A stretch of 64,000 nucleotides of DNA from Megalonaias nervosa (lineage: Eukaryota > Mollusca > Bivalvia > Unionida > Unionidae). Position 1 is the first letter of the stretch. Every line of letters starts with the position of its first letter. A model generated the notes under the pieces. It was not told the DNA's origin. It worked only from the letters and a program-made list of their open reading frames with translations, and ran no database searches. Location: assembly GCA_016617855.1 (NCBI GenBank), contig JAECUM010033632.1:1-64000 (forward strand), in the 5' to 3' direction. Made by a program: the position numbers and the translations under genes. Shown in pieces: positions 32,421-41,382 of the stretch.

Positions 32421-32741
32421 CTAGAAAGAATTGTTGTAATCCTCTAACTCGTCAATTGGAATTCGGTGTATTAGGATCACCTTGTAAGTTGAATGAGTGG
32501 CATCCAAAAATTTATGAATTTCACGCGATTCATCAATGTCTGACCACTGGAACACTTTCATCAGAATCAGTCCTCTTATAGCATTTAGGTACCAGTGGTT
32601 CAAACATCGGTGACGTAACGGATGCAATGGTTCTTTGCGTTTCACTTGTATTTTGACGAACTCTCGGTAAATGCGTTCTCTCAACTCCACAGGCAAACCA
32701 CGAATGTTCTCTTGTAAAGTATCCATGACCATGTCAGTCAA
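32421..32741 (-). CDS. F-box-like accessory protein
   Basis: A 106-codon frame. Near the N-terminus it has IRGLPVELRERIYREFV, close to an F-box core, where LPxELxxxIxxxL is typical. The rest shows LNHWYLNAIRGLILMKVF and a C-terminal IPIDELEDYNNSF. F-box proteins recruit substrates to SCF ubiquitin ligases, and several large DNA viruses use them against host factors; this role is inference. It is next to a second F-box-like frame (32757-33060) and just before two BIR genes, forming an accessory cluster. Remnants of an alternative C-terminus (RRVVCELV) lie at about 32385 in another frame, so this copy may be truncated. Confidence 0.5.
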   Translation of the reverse strand: MTDMVMDTLQENIRGLPVELRERIYREFVKIQVKRKEPLHPLRHRCLNHWYLNAIRGLILMKVFQWSDIDESREIHKFLDATHSTYKVILIHRIPIDELEDYNNSF

Positions 32742-32756
32742 ACACTTCTCACAGAG

Positions 32757-33060
32757 CGAAAGTAACGGACAAAGTGACTAATTTCTGGCCACTGTCATTC
32801 CAGGAAACGGTCAAGAATGTCATTAAAATCTTGTAATGTAAATGGTCTAAAGCGGAATATTAGGAAGAATGCACCCTTGATCCAGAGAAATCTGACTTGT
32901 TTGTTGACTTTCGTTAATTTCCTCTTGTGAATTTCTCGACATAAAAGTTCCTCAGTCACTAATTGAGATTTGGCCGTGGCAAGTTCCAGCCAAATGTCCT
33001 TGTAGATCTTCTCTTGCAATTCGTTTGGTAATCTTTGAAGATTTTTTTTTTTTTAAATGG
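32757..33060 (-). pseudogene. second F-box-like protein, damaged start
   Basis: The frame reads LQRLPNELQEKIYKDIW, then LVTEELLCREIHKRKL and a C-terminal RPFTLQDFNDILDRFLE. The LPNELQEKIY block is an F-box-type core and resembles LPVELRERIY of the neighbouring gene, so the two are paralogues. No ATG precedes the block because a run of eleven or more T/A bases interrupts the 5' end; the first Met (33019) would remove most of the motif. Function as for the neighbour, by inference. Confidence 0.45.
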
Positions 33061-33143
33061 GGTTTAAATACTTGTCTAGGGGTTGTCCAACGTTTAACTC
33101 CTAGCCACGTGGCTGGTTTCTTACACGACATAGTATGCCCACT

Positions 33144-33755
33144 TCAATGACGAGGTTCCACTAAAGGTAGGTAGTGACAATCTGGAGACCACCGAGCATG
33201 TTCCAGGTAAGCGCAATCTTTCTACTCCCACTCGTGAAGTGACACACCGCAACTGAAGCACTTGACTTTATCCCCTTCGCCCAAGTAGATAAATCCGGCT
33301 CTAGCTAATTCTTCGCGGGTAAGTCCGCCCCGATTTTTTGGCCATTTTCCTCGGAAGGTTTCGATCCGACTTTCAAAGTCGCAGTATTCAGGCAAACGCA
33401 CAGGGAACGAATATTCGTCTTTTACAGGTTCATTTCGATGAGGGTATGGTGAAACATGTAGGTGTGTGCTCAGATTTGCATGACATACGTAGGGTGGTAG
33501 CCGCATGGTTTCATAATGATGACATCCACCATGAAAACCAGTAAAGTGAAAAGGTGTACGATAACGAGTGGCATCGCTTTCGCATCCGGCGGGTTTGACA
33601 CGCGCAGCATCACTTTCCATGGTAGGTAGAGAAAGGTTTCCATGATGTGGTACTCAATCGCTAAGGTCATAGCGTACGGCATCCCTGCCATTGCAAGGCA
33701 CAGCATCGCATTCGAGTTTGCTCTTGCTTGATACTTGCTGTTTGAAAGGATTCAT
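33144..33755 (-). pseudogene. BIR-domain (IAP-like) protein, two stops
   Basis: From ATG 33755 (MNPFKQQVSSKSK) the frame runs with one early TGA, then a His/Cys/Arg-rich N-terminal region with imperfect repeats, then a BIR domain: FESRIETFRGKWPKN, EELARAGFIYLGEGD, KVKCFSCGVSLHEWE, a TAG, then DCAYLEHARWSPDCHYL. The zinc ligands Cys-x2-Cys, His and Cys are all present across the stop, and the GFIYxGxxDxVxCFxC pattern is typical. BIR proteins in baculoviruses and related viruses block caspase-driven cell death. No RING is seen. The accessory place next to F-box-like genes suggests a host-control cluster. A TATA box lies at 33811-33818. Confidence 0.85.
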
Positions 33756-33810
33756 CTTTCTCGTTTGGCAATGGTAGTCACAATGAACTATTGGTCTTGG
33801 ACGTTGTCCT

Positions 33811-33818
33811 TTTTTATA
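33811..33818 (-). promoter_or_regulatory. TATA box of first BIR gene
   Basis: Minus strand CTAGTATAAAAAAGG, 56 bp before the ATG at 33755. Confidence 0.6.
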
Positions 33819-33959
33819 CTAGTCGTAATGAAGTCTCGAGTTTGTACATCGTTCCTTTTTTATGACTAGTTTTGGAAGTCTTCCTTTTTTCTTCTTTAAC
33901 AACGGTACTACCTTCTCTAAGGTACCGTCATACCTGAACCGTAGTGTGATGGGTGGAAA

Positions 33960-34286
33960 TGCCATAGAAAGGTAAGGACAGTGTGGAGCCCATTGAGTAT
34001 GTTCCAGAATAGCTGAATCTTTATAGATACATCAATCCATACGCAACCTCAGACAACAACTGAAACACTATACTTCGTATCCCAATCCAGTCTCAGGTCC
34101 CAAGCAGACAAACCCTGCTAAAACATTCGCAGTAGGTAATCCTTCCCTATCCGTGGGCCATTTTTGAAACCTTTCCAATCGACTGGCACAACTGCAATAG
34201 TCAGGCAAGAAAATAGGAAAATGGTATGGTTTGAACTTTGAGTTCTCTGGGGGTTTCTCACTCGATTCTTGCTGTGTCGAAGTCAT
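33960..34286 (-). pseudogene. second BIR-domain protein, two stops
   Basis: The frame begins MTSTQQESSEKPPENSK and enters a BIR domain: FPIFLPDYCSCASRLERF, NVLAGFVCLGPETGLGYEV, a TAG, then CFSCCLRL, a TGA, and AILEHTQWAPHCPYL. It aligns along its whole length with the first BIR (33144-33755), so they are tandem paralogues, but the glycine-rich loop and the Trp-Glu after the Cys pair have diverged. The four zinc ligands are still readable. It probably ended a little beyond the domain; the downstream limit is approximate. Confidence 0.75.
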
Positions 34287-34301
34287 CCTTCTTGTTGGTG
34301 A

Positions 34302-35206
34302 CTATCGTCTTGGAACCATTTTTTTTACACCAGTGTGACCGTACGGTAAAGTGAAGTGATTGGGAAACCGTACTCGCTTCTGGTACACGATTTGATAGAC
34401 TTTTTCCAAGGGCCGGCTGACGATTTGGTGTGTGGGTAAACGTACAATATTGTGCGGTTTGTGAGTGGTCACTTTAAAATTTCTATCCTGTCCTGACTGC
34501 AAGGCTTCTTTCAAGACACCAAAGTTCACCAGTCGACTGGTGCGATAGTTGAGAGTCAATCCTTTCACTTTACACTCCGTGTGTACTTCTCCTTGTGGGT
34601 CTCGTTATTCGTAACCGTAATTTTTGGGACCTCCACTTGCAAAACTTAGAATCTTGTCGTCGGGATGCTCGTCCGTCCAGGCTTCTAAACGGTCTCCTTC
34701 GATGGTAGGGTGAGGGTGACCCAGACGATCGATGTAGATACAACTGTCCGTGTCAAAATACAGCACACGATCTCCTAACTGGTGTAACGCTTCGTATAGT
34801 TTTAAACGAGCATGGGCTGTCACGTAAGCCGCAATGATGACATTTCCAAATTCGGCGGTTTCTACAAAGTCCAGTTCTTCTTCGTAATTTTGACTAAGAT
34901 CAAGTCCTCACGAAGGACGTCCACGTGTTTCATGTATTTAGTTTTGTCGTGAATCATCTGGAAGTAGCGGGAAGGCTCTGTCAAATACTCCGTCTTGGGT
35001 AAACACGGTCGTTGTGCCATTTTGCCCCACGAGTAATTTAACATCACTTTGGCAAACGTTCGCCTTCCTTCATTTTTCTCGAAGTGGTCTAAAGTGATGC
35101 CTTCCTGCTCCCAGTATTTCTCTTTGAATTTCTTTTTGTCTTCGGGAGTATGACAGCAGGAAGGATAGTCGCTGGCTTCTTGTTTCAGTTTCAAAAAAGC
35201 ATTCAC
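34302..35206 (-). pseudogene. family B DNA polymerase, C-terminal part only
   Basis: Read from 35206: SDYPSCCHTPEDKKKF, motif B (FAKVMLNYSWGKMAQRP), then after a frameshift near 34890 ETAEFGNVIIAAYVTAHARL and motif C (VLYFDTDSCIYI), FASGGPKNYGYE, a TAA at 34605, and an in-frame tail (GLTLNYRTSRLVNFG). In Polintons the protein-primed polymerase is about 1,000 residues or more and copies the whole element. Here the exonuclease domain and motif A are missing: the coding sequence stops abruptly at 35206, where a 45-bp tandem array begins. A deletion joining the polymerase gene to TIR-derived repeats explains this. Confidence 0.9.
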
Positions 35207-35690
35207 GGTGGATAGTAAATATGGTGTGTTTTATGCATTCTCGTTCGTTTGTGTGGATAGTATAGTGTGTACGTTTTATGCATTATTGTCCGTTTGTGTG
35301 GATAGTAAATATGGTGTGTTTTATGCTTTCTCATCCGTTTGTGTGGATAGTAAATATGGTTTGTTTTTTTCTTCTCTTCCCGTTTGTGTGGATAGTATAG
35401 TGTGTGTGTTTTATGCATTCTCGTTCATTTGTGTGGATAGTAAATATGGTGTGTTTTATGCATTCTCGTCCGTTTGTGTGGATAGTATAGTGTGTATGTT
35501 TTATGCATTATTGTTCGTTTGTGTGGATAGTAGGTATGGTGTTTTTTTCTTTTTTTTTTCTTCTCTTCCCGTTTGTGTGGATAGTATAGTGTGTATGTTT
35601 TATGCATTCTAGTCCTTTTGTGTGGCTAGTATAGTGTGTATGTTTTATGCATTCTCATCCGTTTGTGTGGATAGTATATAATATGGGAAG
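35207..35690. repeat. 45-bp tandem array derived from the TIR inner edge
   Basis: The marker gtgtggatag recurs at 35251, 35296, 35341, 35386, 35431, 35476 and 35521, then with small shifts to 35666, a 45-bp period over about ten units. The unit (containing gttttatgcattctc) occurs once or twice in the left TIR (20985-21043), so the array is an expansion of the right TIR's inner edge. Long open frames on both strands are artefacts of the 3n period. Confidence 0.93.
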
Positions 35691-35779
35691 TGAGTGTAAT
35701 GGATGTTTTCGTTCACGTCCGTGCTTGACGTATATAACGCGGAACGCTAGTCAGTCTGGCTATAATACCAGACAGTTGG

Positions 35780-36960
35780 AAACACTCTATTATAGTACCG
35801 ATCCCTAAACTTAGACTCATACCGACCCATCTCACTCACCAACAACATATGTAATCTCATGGAAACCATATTGGCCAATAGATTAAAATACCACCTCGAA
35901 AGTAACAACCTACTTTCGGAAAATCAATGTGGCTTTCGAAACAAGCGATCCACCACTGACCTGCTGCTAAGGCTAGAAGCGGATATTAAATTAGCTTTCA
36001 ACGCCTAAAGGAAAACAGATAGAAACCTAATAGCTGTTTTCCTCGACCTAGAAAAGGCATTTGACCTTGTATGGACTAAAGGACTAATTGCTAAACTTAA
36101 CCACTTTGGAATTACTGGACGTATGTTCAATCTGATTGAACAGTTCCTCACAGGTCGGAAAATTACAGCTAAGTAGGAAACACCTATTCTGAAGAGCACC
36201 CCTTAGAAAATGGAACCCCTCAAGGAAGTGTACTCAGTCCTACTCTTTTCAATCTCATGATAAACGACCTGGGTAAAAACCTCACCTCCATAAACATGAA
36301 CATCTCACAATTTGCTGACGATGGCGGTATTTGGAGACCAGGAAACCCCGCTGCCAACCAAGTCATCTCGGAAATCCAGCAAAGTCTAGACAATATAGGG
36401 AGATGGGCGGATAAATGGGGGTTTAAAATCTCACACGAAAAAACAGTAGCGTTTATCTTCACCCCCAAACGTAACAACAATTTAATCTGCCCAAATCAAC
36501 TCATTAAGTATGTCAAGGTGATAAAATTCCTAGGCATGTATTTCGACAGCCACCGTGACTGGAAACATCACATCAACCACCTTATTAACTCTTGCAATAA
36601 AGATCTCAATTTACTTCAAAACATTAAAGGAACAACATGGGGATCCAACCAAGAAACAATGTTAACCATTTATAGGGCACTCATAAGATCGAAACTGGAC
36701 TATGGCTGTCAAGTATACAACTCAGCCAAGCAGCCACTCCTAAAAAAAAACTAGATGCGCTTCAGAGAAAAGCTCTGGCTATCTACACTGGCAATCTACC
36801 CTCAACCTCAATTGATGAACTCCAAATTCTCACTGGAGACCTACCACTAAGGCTGAGAAGGCAAGAAATGCTACTCAGATATTCAATACGACTTAACTTT
36901 ACATCCTAATACACATCCCACAATAATGGCTATTAATAAGTGCAACAAAACTTTTAGTAG
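35780..36960 (+). pseudogene. LINE reverse transcriptase, frameshifted
   Basis: RT blocks in order over several frames: YRPISLTNN-like start, LESNNLLSENQCGFRNKRST, FLDLEKAFDLVW (motif A), NGTPQGSVLSPTLFNLMIND (motif B), QFADDGG (catalytic Asp pair), LDNIGRWADKWGFKISHEKT and IKFLGMYFDSHRDWKHHI. The last 165 codons (36257-36754) form one clean frame starting within motif B. Several stops and a shift precede it. Target-primed reverse transcription would be its role in an intact element. Confidence 0.9.
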
Positions 36961-37024
36961 AAACCTTGTACCAAACTTACCAGGTGGAAAATTAATCCTA
37001 GAACTCAGGAAAGAATGACCAATA

Positions 37025-37669
37025 TTGGAACAACAGGAGGGATACGTGAAACCCCCTGACCTGACATCTTGGGAATACTCTAAACCAAGGATTAACATCA
37101 AAGCCACCGCATACGGAAACAAATTGGGACAGGAGCTCCGACTAAAAACAAATATTACAGAAGACATACCTGACACCTACTCATGTTTCGTAAAAATTTA
37201 CACTGATGGATCTAAAACACCTGAACCACCCAGAACAGCAGCAGCAGTCGTAATCCCAGAATTCAACATTCAAATGGGAACCAGATTGCCAGACCACTGC
37301 TCCACTTACACTACTGAATTCTGGGCCATAAATGAATCCTTAAACTGGATCTTAGAAAACAACATCCCTAAAGCCGTAATCATTAGCGACTCCCTTAGTG
37401 CAATAACATCAATTAAAACAAATAACACTAAATCAGGCAAAACGTTCCTTGCCAGGACTTACCACATGCTTAAAGAACTATCCACCAAAAACCTACTCGT
37501 GGAATTTGTATGGATACCATCGCATATGGGAATCTCTGGCAACGAACAGGCGGACAAAGTCGCTAAAAGTAAATTAGAAGACACTAACCCGGCCCCACTA
37601 AAATATAGCATTACAGAAGCCCAAAGCCTAGCCAGAACACACATTAACAATAAGTGGCAGGAACACTAG
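37025..37669 (+). CDS. LINE RNase H domain
   Basis: An open 214-codon frame with a complete type I RNase H core: Asp61 in KIYTDGSK, Glu98 in YTTEFWAINE, Asp122 in VIISDSLSAI, and the final His...Asp in WIPSHMGISGNEQADKVAK. It degrades the RNA strand of the RNA:DNA hybrid. In an intact element it is continuous with the RT upstream; a frameshift near 36960-37025 separates them. It is the best-preserved part of this LINE. Confidence 0.9.
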   Translation: MEQQEGYVKPPDLTSWEYSKPRINIKATAYGNKLGQELRLKTNITEDIPDTYSCFVKIYTDGSKTPEPPRTAAAVVIPEFNIQMGTRLPDHCSTYTTEFWAINESLNWILENNIPKAVIISDSLSAITSIKTNNTKSGKTFLARTYHMLKELSTKNLLVEFVWIPSHMGISGNEQADKVAKSKLEDTNPAPLKYSITEAQSLARTHINNKWQEH

Positions 37670-37670
37670 A

Positions 37671-38060
37671 ATGCTACCAATAAGGGCAGAAAATTATACT
37701 CCACCATTAAGGATGCAGATAGGTCCATTAAACCACCCAAAAGTTAACAGCCCGGACCAAAAAATTATAAATCGAATCAGAACAAGAGTCACAAAACTAG
37801 CCGGCAGCTTTGGTAAATATTTAGGACCAAAACCAGCTAATATCAACTGTTACCACTGCCGCACCATAGAAGACCTCCATCACATTTTCAATGACTGCCC
37901 TCAACACCAGTTGGCCAGAATTACACTTCAAAAGGCACAAAAAGAAATTGGATCCCAACAACATACCCAGAGTTCCTAGATAGAAACAACATCAATCTTA
38001 ACACAACATATAGGAACATCATTAACTATTTAAACGAAACGGGTCTCAAAAGAAACATCT
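37671..38060 (+). pseudogene. LINE C-terminal region with Cys/His motif
   Basis: The frame after the RNase H (37671-37979) reads RTRVTKLAGSFGKYLG, then INCYHCRTIEDLHHIFNDC, a Cys-x2-Cys...His...Cys zinc-knuckle-like arrangement common at the C-terminus of RNase H-bearing LINEs. It then stops and resumes in another frame (FLDRNNINLNTTYR-like) to about 38060. Confidence 0.7.
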
Positions 38061-39368
38061 AACACCCCACTAAATATCCTGTCAGGCAAACAGCTCTTCC
38101 AAATCACTAATCGTACAGTGCGGGTGGCATAAACACTGGATAGGTGTCTATGATATCTCAATAAGGACCTGATTATTCAGCACAGACGCCTGTCCAACCC
38201 CAAATCAAGCCACACGCATAAAATACGCTTATCACAAAAACGGCTCAAAACATGGGATAGAGGCCTTGATATGTCGAATAGGGACCTGATTATTCAGCAA
38301 TGGCATCTGTCCCCTCCAATAAATAAATAGCCGGTAACCAAGCCCACCATCTCAATCAACCTCTTATTAATATCTTTAAATTAAAAAAAAAAAAAAAAGA
38401 AGACAAAAAAAAATCTTCTTCTATACCTCTATCTTCCCCCCTTCCTTGCTTCTAACTAACCCACTTACACCACTTACTCTCAACCAAAAGATGACAGTCA
38501 CCCCAATAGAATCAGAGAGTCCGCACATCGAAACCATCAGGGCCGCCTCACAAGGCGTTCATATAATCAGATTAGGGAAGTACAATAGGGCCCCTAATAG
38601 ACAATATAAGGTGGTCAAAAGCCCAATGACCATCAGGTCCCGCTGCACAAGGCGGCAAAAACTACTCTAAGCTAAGTGATCGGTCCCAAATAACCAAAGG
38701 TTAAACACCCAACGACCGATTGGCCCATAAAAGCAAGCACAGCCAGTAAGACCCCAAACCTATCTCATATAAGGTGTTCTAAGCCCAGGACCATCTGGGC
38801 CAGTCACACAAGGTGACAAATACTGGTATCCAACTGACTGTCATCCAGGGTTCTCTAACTAACATATAATTCCTTATCTTAATAAAAACAGCACAGAGGA
38901 TCAAAATTCCTAGTCCGTGCAGGAAGACCAGTTTTAGATCAATACCCTGGAAACAACGGACACCACCCTGCGACTCGGCACCGCTCTTCCTGGTCTACGC
39001 CACCCTTTACCTCGACTGGACACAAATAAGCGTGCAATGCGCGTACCAATAACAAACCCGCTAACAACCAAACGTGAGTGAGTGATGGTACTACTCCCAC
39101 TCGCCCTATGCTAGAACTAGATTGTAAAACATGAGTACGTGCTGGGACTATCCCCACTCATGTAAGCCTAACATTCAGGTAGCTTAGAACTTATTGTTCT
39201 GCTGCCTGACGGCAAAATTAACAGCATGCCTTGAATGCATTAACGCCTGGGGAATGTGGTACAATTCCATTCCTCAAGGAAAATTAACATATGTGCGCAC
39301 GCCAGTATAATTTAAACAAGCAAGCAAGCAGTCTGGCTACCCACGTTGACTAGTCAACGCCTATCAAG

Positions 39369-40133
39369 ATGGAAGTATTTAACCAATTAAAAGACAGTTG
39401 GTATTGGATAATGGATGGATCATACGTACTGGATAGGCTTGAAAAGGAATGCAGGTTCCCAGGCAGCCAAGACTTGCTGACCAGACTGAAAGTAGCCAGT
39501 TTTGAATTACAAGGGATGATAGTGGAGGAAGCGGAGAAGTTGAGAGGCTTCATCCAACTTAAATATGTAAGAGTGGGAACTTTGAAACAGGTGATTGATA
39601 TTTTTATAGAAGTCAGATATTATTTGGAAGATATATCCATTTAACCGAGTGGCCTTCTGTCAAAAAAGGCTTAGACGGCTTAAAGAAAGGAGAAGAGATT
39701 ATGAAAAAGGTAATGGGAGAAGAAGTGAAGAAAATAAAAGAGATATGGACAAAAGAGAGAAAAGGGAAGGAAAACCAAAAAAAGAAAGAGGACTTTGAAA
39801 GACTGAACATCAACTGGATGAAAATACAGAAAAAATTTAGAGACATGGGACATCCAGACTGGATTCCAGACGAAGAAAAGAAAAAGACGAAGAAAGGAAT
39901 CATTGGAAAATTAAGAAGCTGGTGGAAGAACTGGAGACAATAGAAGCAAAAACCAAAGGCCCTTTTCACGGCCACTCCACTGCCTCGAAAAGATATTTAT
40001 TCAAACATTTGGCTATCTATGTATGTTATCTATATGTTTATCTGTCTCTGTCTCTCTCTGTATTGTATTTGTCCCTCCCTAGAGTGGTAGCTGCTCGTAT
40101 TCAGGTCAGTCCCTTGCTACATTGTTACAAGTG
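39369..40133 (+). pseudogene. TIR-encoded lysine-rich protein, frameshifted right copy
   Basis: Mirror copy of the 20139-20861 gene. The first 92 codons (MEVFNQLKDSWYWIMDG...) are open to 39644, a small deletion shifts the frame at LEDI, and the Lys-rich part continues at 39701-39943 before a TAG replaces the Gln/Trp codon of the left copy. Few amino-acid differences exist elsewhere. Since TIR arms start identical, the lesions arose after insertion. Confidence 0.8.
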
Positions 40134-40316
40134 TCCAGTACCTTGACGTCATCCCACCTGTTCCGTTCCTCTTGTCGCTATACAAAATTCCCATTGTCGC
40201 TATACAGTCCCAGGATGATTTTCTGTCGCTATAAATCGTGTCGCTATACGGTCGGGGGGGGGGGAGCGTCTGTAATGTATTTTCCCATTGTCGCTATAGT
40301 ATCCCACTACACTACT

Positions 40317-40770
40317 TACGAGATAGGATGGAGACTCATTTCTGATACATAGGATTTATGTCTAGACTGATTTATAGAACATGGCAGATATATCGGACAT
40401 ATATAGTTTGATATGATTCTATCTTAGATTAAATGTTTCACAAAAATATATGCTATAACATTTAGTATATAATCATCAAATTTGGAAGCAAACGCACATA
40501 AGCTTGCCACTTTGCTTCTTCCAATAGGACTCACGGTACTAATTCAGCTCCCATAGTAAACCTATGTAAACAACATGACATTAAAAATTCAATAACTTTA
40601 AATTTCTGAGTGCTCATGATCAAACCTATATTTATCAGTATAGATGAAACCTGGATGACATCTTCCATGTAGATAAAAGAATATGAGCCGCGGCATTTGC
40701 TTGACCTATATGTGTTTGAAACATGTGCTGTCAATTCCACACCAAAGAGTCAGGTGGTAATTTCAGTAAT
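40317..40770 (-). repeat. right part of the dispersed repeat split by element 1
   Basis: Begins with the target duplication tacgag (40317-40322), then ataggatgg and a unique region that matches the reverse complement of about 62240-62511 with point differences. It confirms that element 1 sits inside this repeat. Confidence 0.9.
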
Positions 40771-41377
40771 GAGTGTTCCAAACTAAAGACTTAAAGGACT
40801 GCAATTCCATCAATAAAAACAATGTCTCTATTTTTTTCAGTTACCCTGGCAAAAACCTCTCAAAAGTATTTTTTTTCCTAAAAAAAATGACTTGCATTAT
40901 TAACCAATACTGGCCAGCCAAACCATATATACTCTATTTTATGTTCACCCATTTCCAGAATGGTTCCCATTTTGCCATACATTTAGTACCGTGTGTCCTA
41001 TAATCTTACATTTACGTGTATAAATCAGGACGAAAGCACGCCATGCTTGTCACCTCCTTTCGGGTGAAAAATACTAGACATGGCAATTGTACAGTTGTCG
41101 TTACCTGCATTTCCCACGTCGTCTTATTTTATTTTTTCTCCTTGCCCATTAATTTGAAACTACTCTATGGAACTTTATGAAGCTTTCAACAGTTAGTACT
41201 GAGGGAGTGATGAGTGCTATTTATCATGAATGTGGAGTCCTTTTTTCAAAGGAGGTTAAAGCAACCACTAATTTCTGCACCTTTTGTTGCAGCATATTGT
41301 AAACTTATGCAGTTATATTTGGATTATTGTGTATGTAACCAGTTCACAATCCTTCTAAACCAACCATGCCCTAGAGT
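40771..41377. other. non-coding spacer between the two virus-like elements
   Basis: AT-rich, no gene seen. Confidence 0.5.
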
Positions 41378-41382
41378 CATGC

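Larger units (their letters stand above)
35763..39328 (+). mobile_element. non-LTR retrotransposon (RNase H type, I/Jockey-like group), 5' truncated
   Basis: The insert is flanked by the direct repeat cagtctggcta (35752-35762 and 39329-39339), present only once in the left TIR. It begins inside the RT domain, so it is 5' truncated, and ends in a (CAAG)n tail. It contains RT, RNase H and a Cys/His-rich C-terminal region, then about 1.2 kb of 3' sequence with an A-rich run (38383-38412) and repeated short motifs (ccatctgggccagtcacaca). RNase H places it with I/Tad/LOA-like lineages, not plain Jockey. Confidence 0.88.
19915..40316 (-). mobile_element. element 1: Polinton (Maverick/adintovirus-like) element, decayed
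   Basis: A 20.4 kb unit bounded by long inverted repeats and by the 6-bp direct repeat tacgag (19909-19914 and 40317-40322). The right end reads ...ACTACT, the inverse of AGTAGT, fitting the 5'-AG...CT-3' termini and 6-bp duplications known for Polintons; the left end has AA instead of AG. Contents are protease, major capsid, penton-like, membrane, integrase, basic core, ATPase and polymerase B genes plus accessory BIR and F-box-like genes. Removing the LINE inserted at 35763-39328 leaves about 16.8 kb, the usual Polinton size. Most genes carry lesions, and the polymerase has lost its N-terminal part, so the copy cannot be autonomous. Confidence 0.93.
35610..40316 (-). repeat. element 1 right terminal inverted repeat, split by a LINE
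   Basis: Two blocks, 35610-35762 and 39329-40316, together match the left TIR inverted. They include a promoter module (35690-35762 joined to 39329-39358), the frameshifted TIR gene, and iteron-like repeats at about 40177-40298. The LINE lies between them. Confidence 0.92.

Noticed and set aside
35203..35612. Frames of 71-134 codons with repeated peptides in the 45-bp array
   Set aside because: The 45-bp unit is a multiple of three, so both strands stay open; sequence derives from non-coding TIR.
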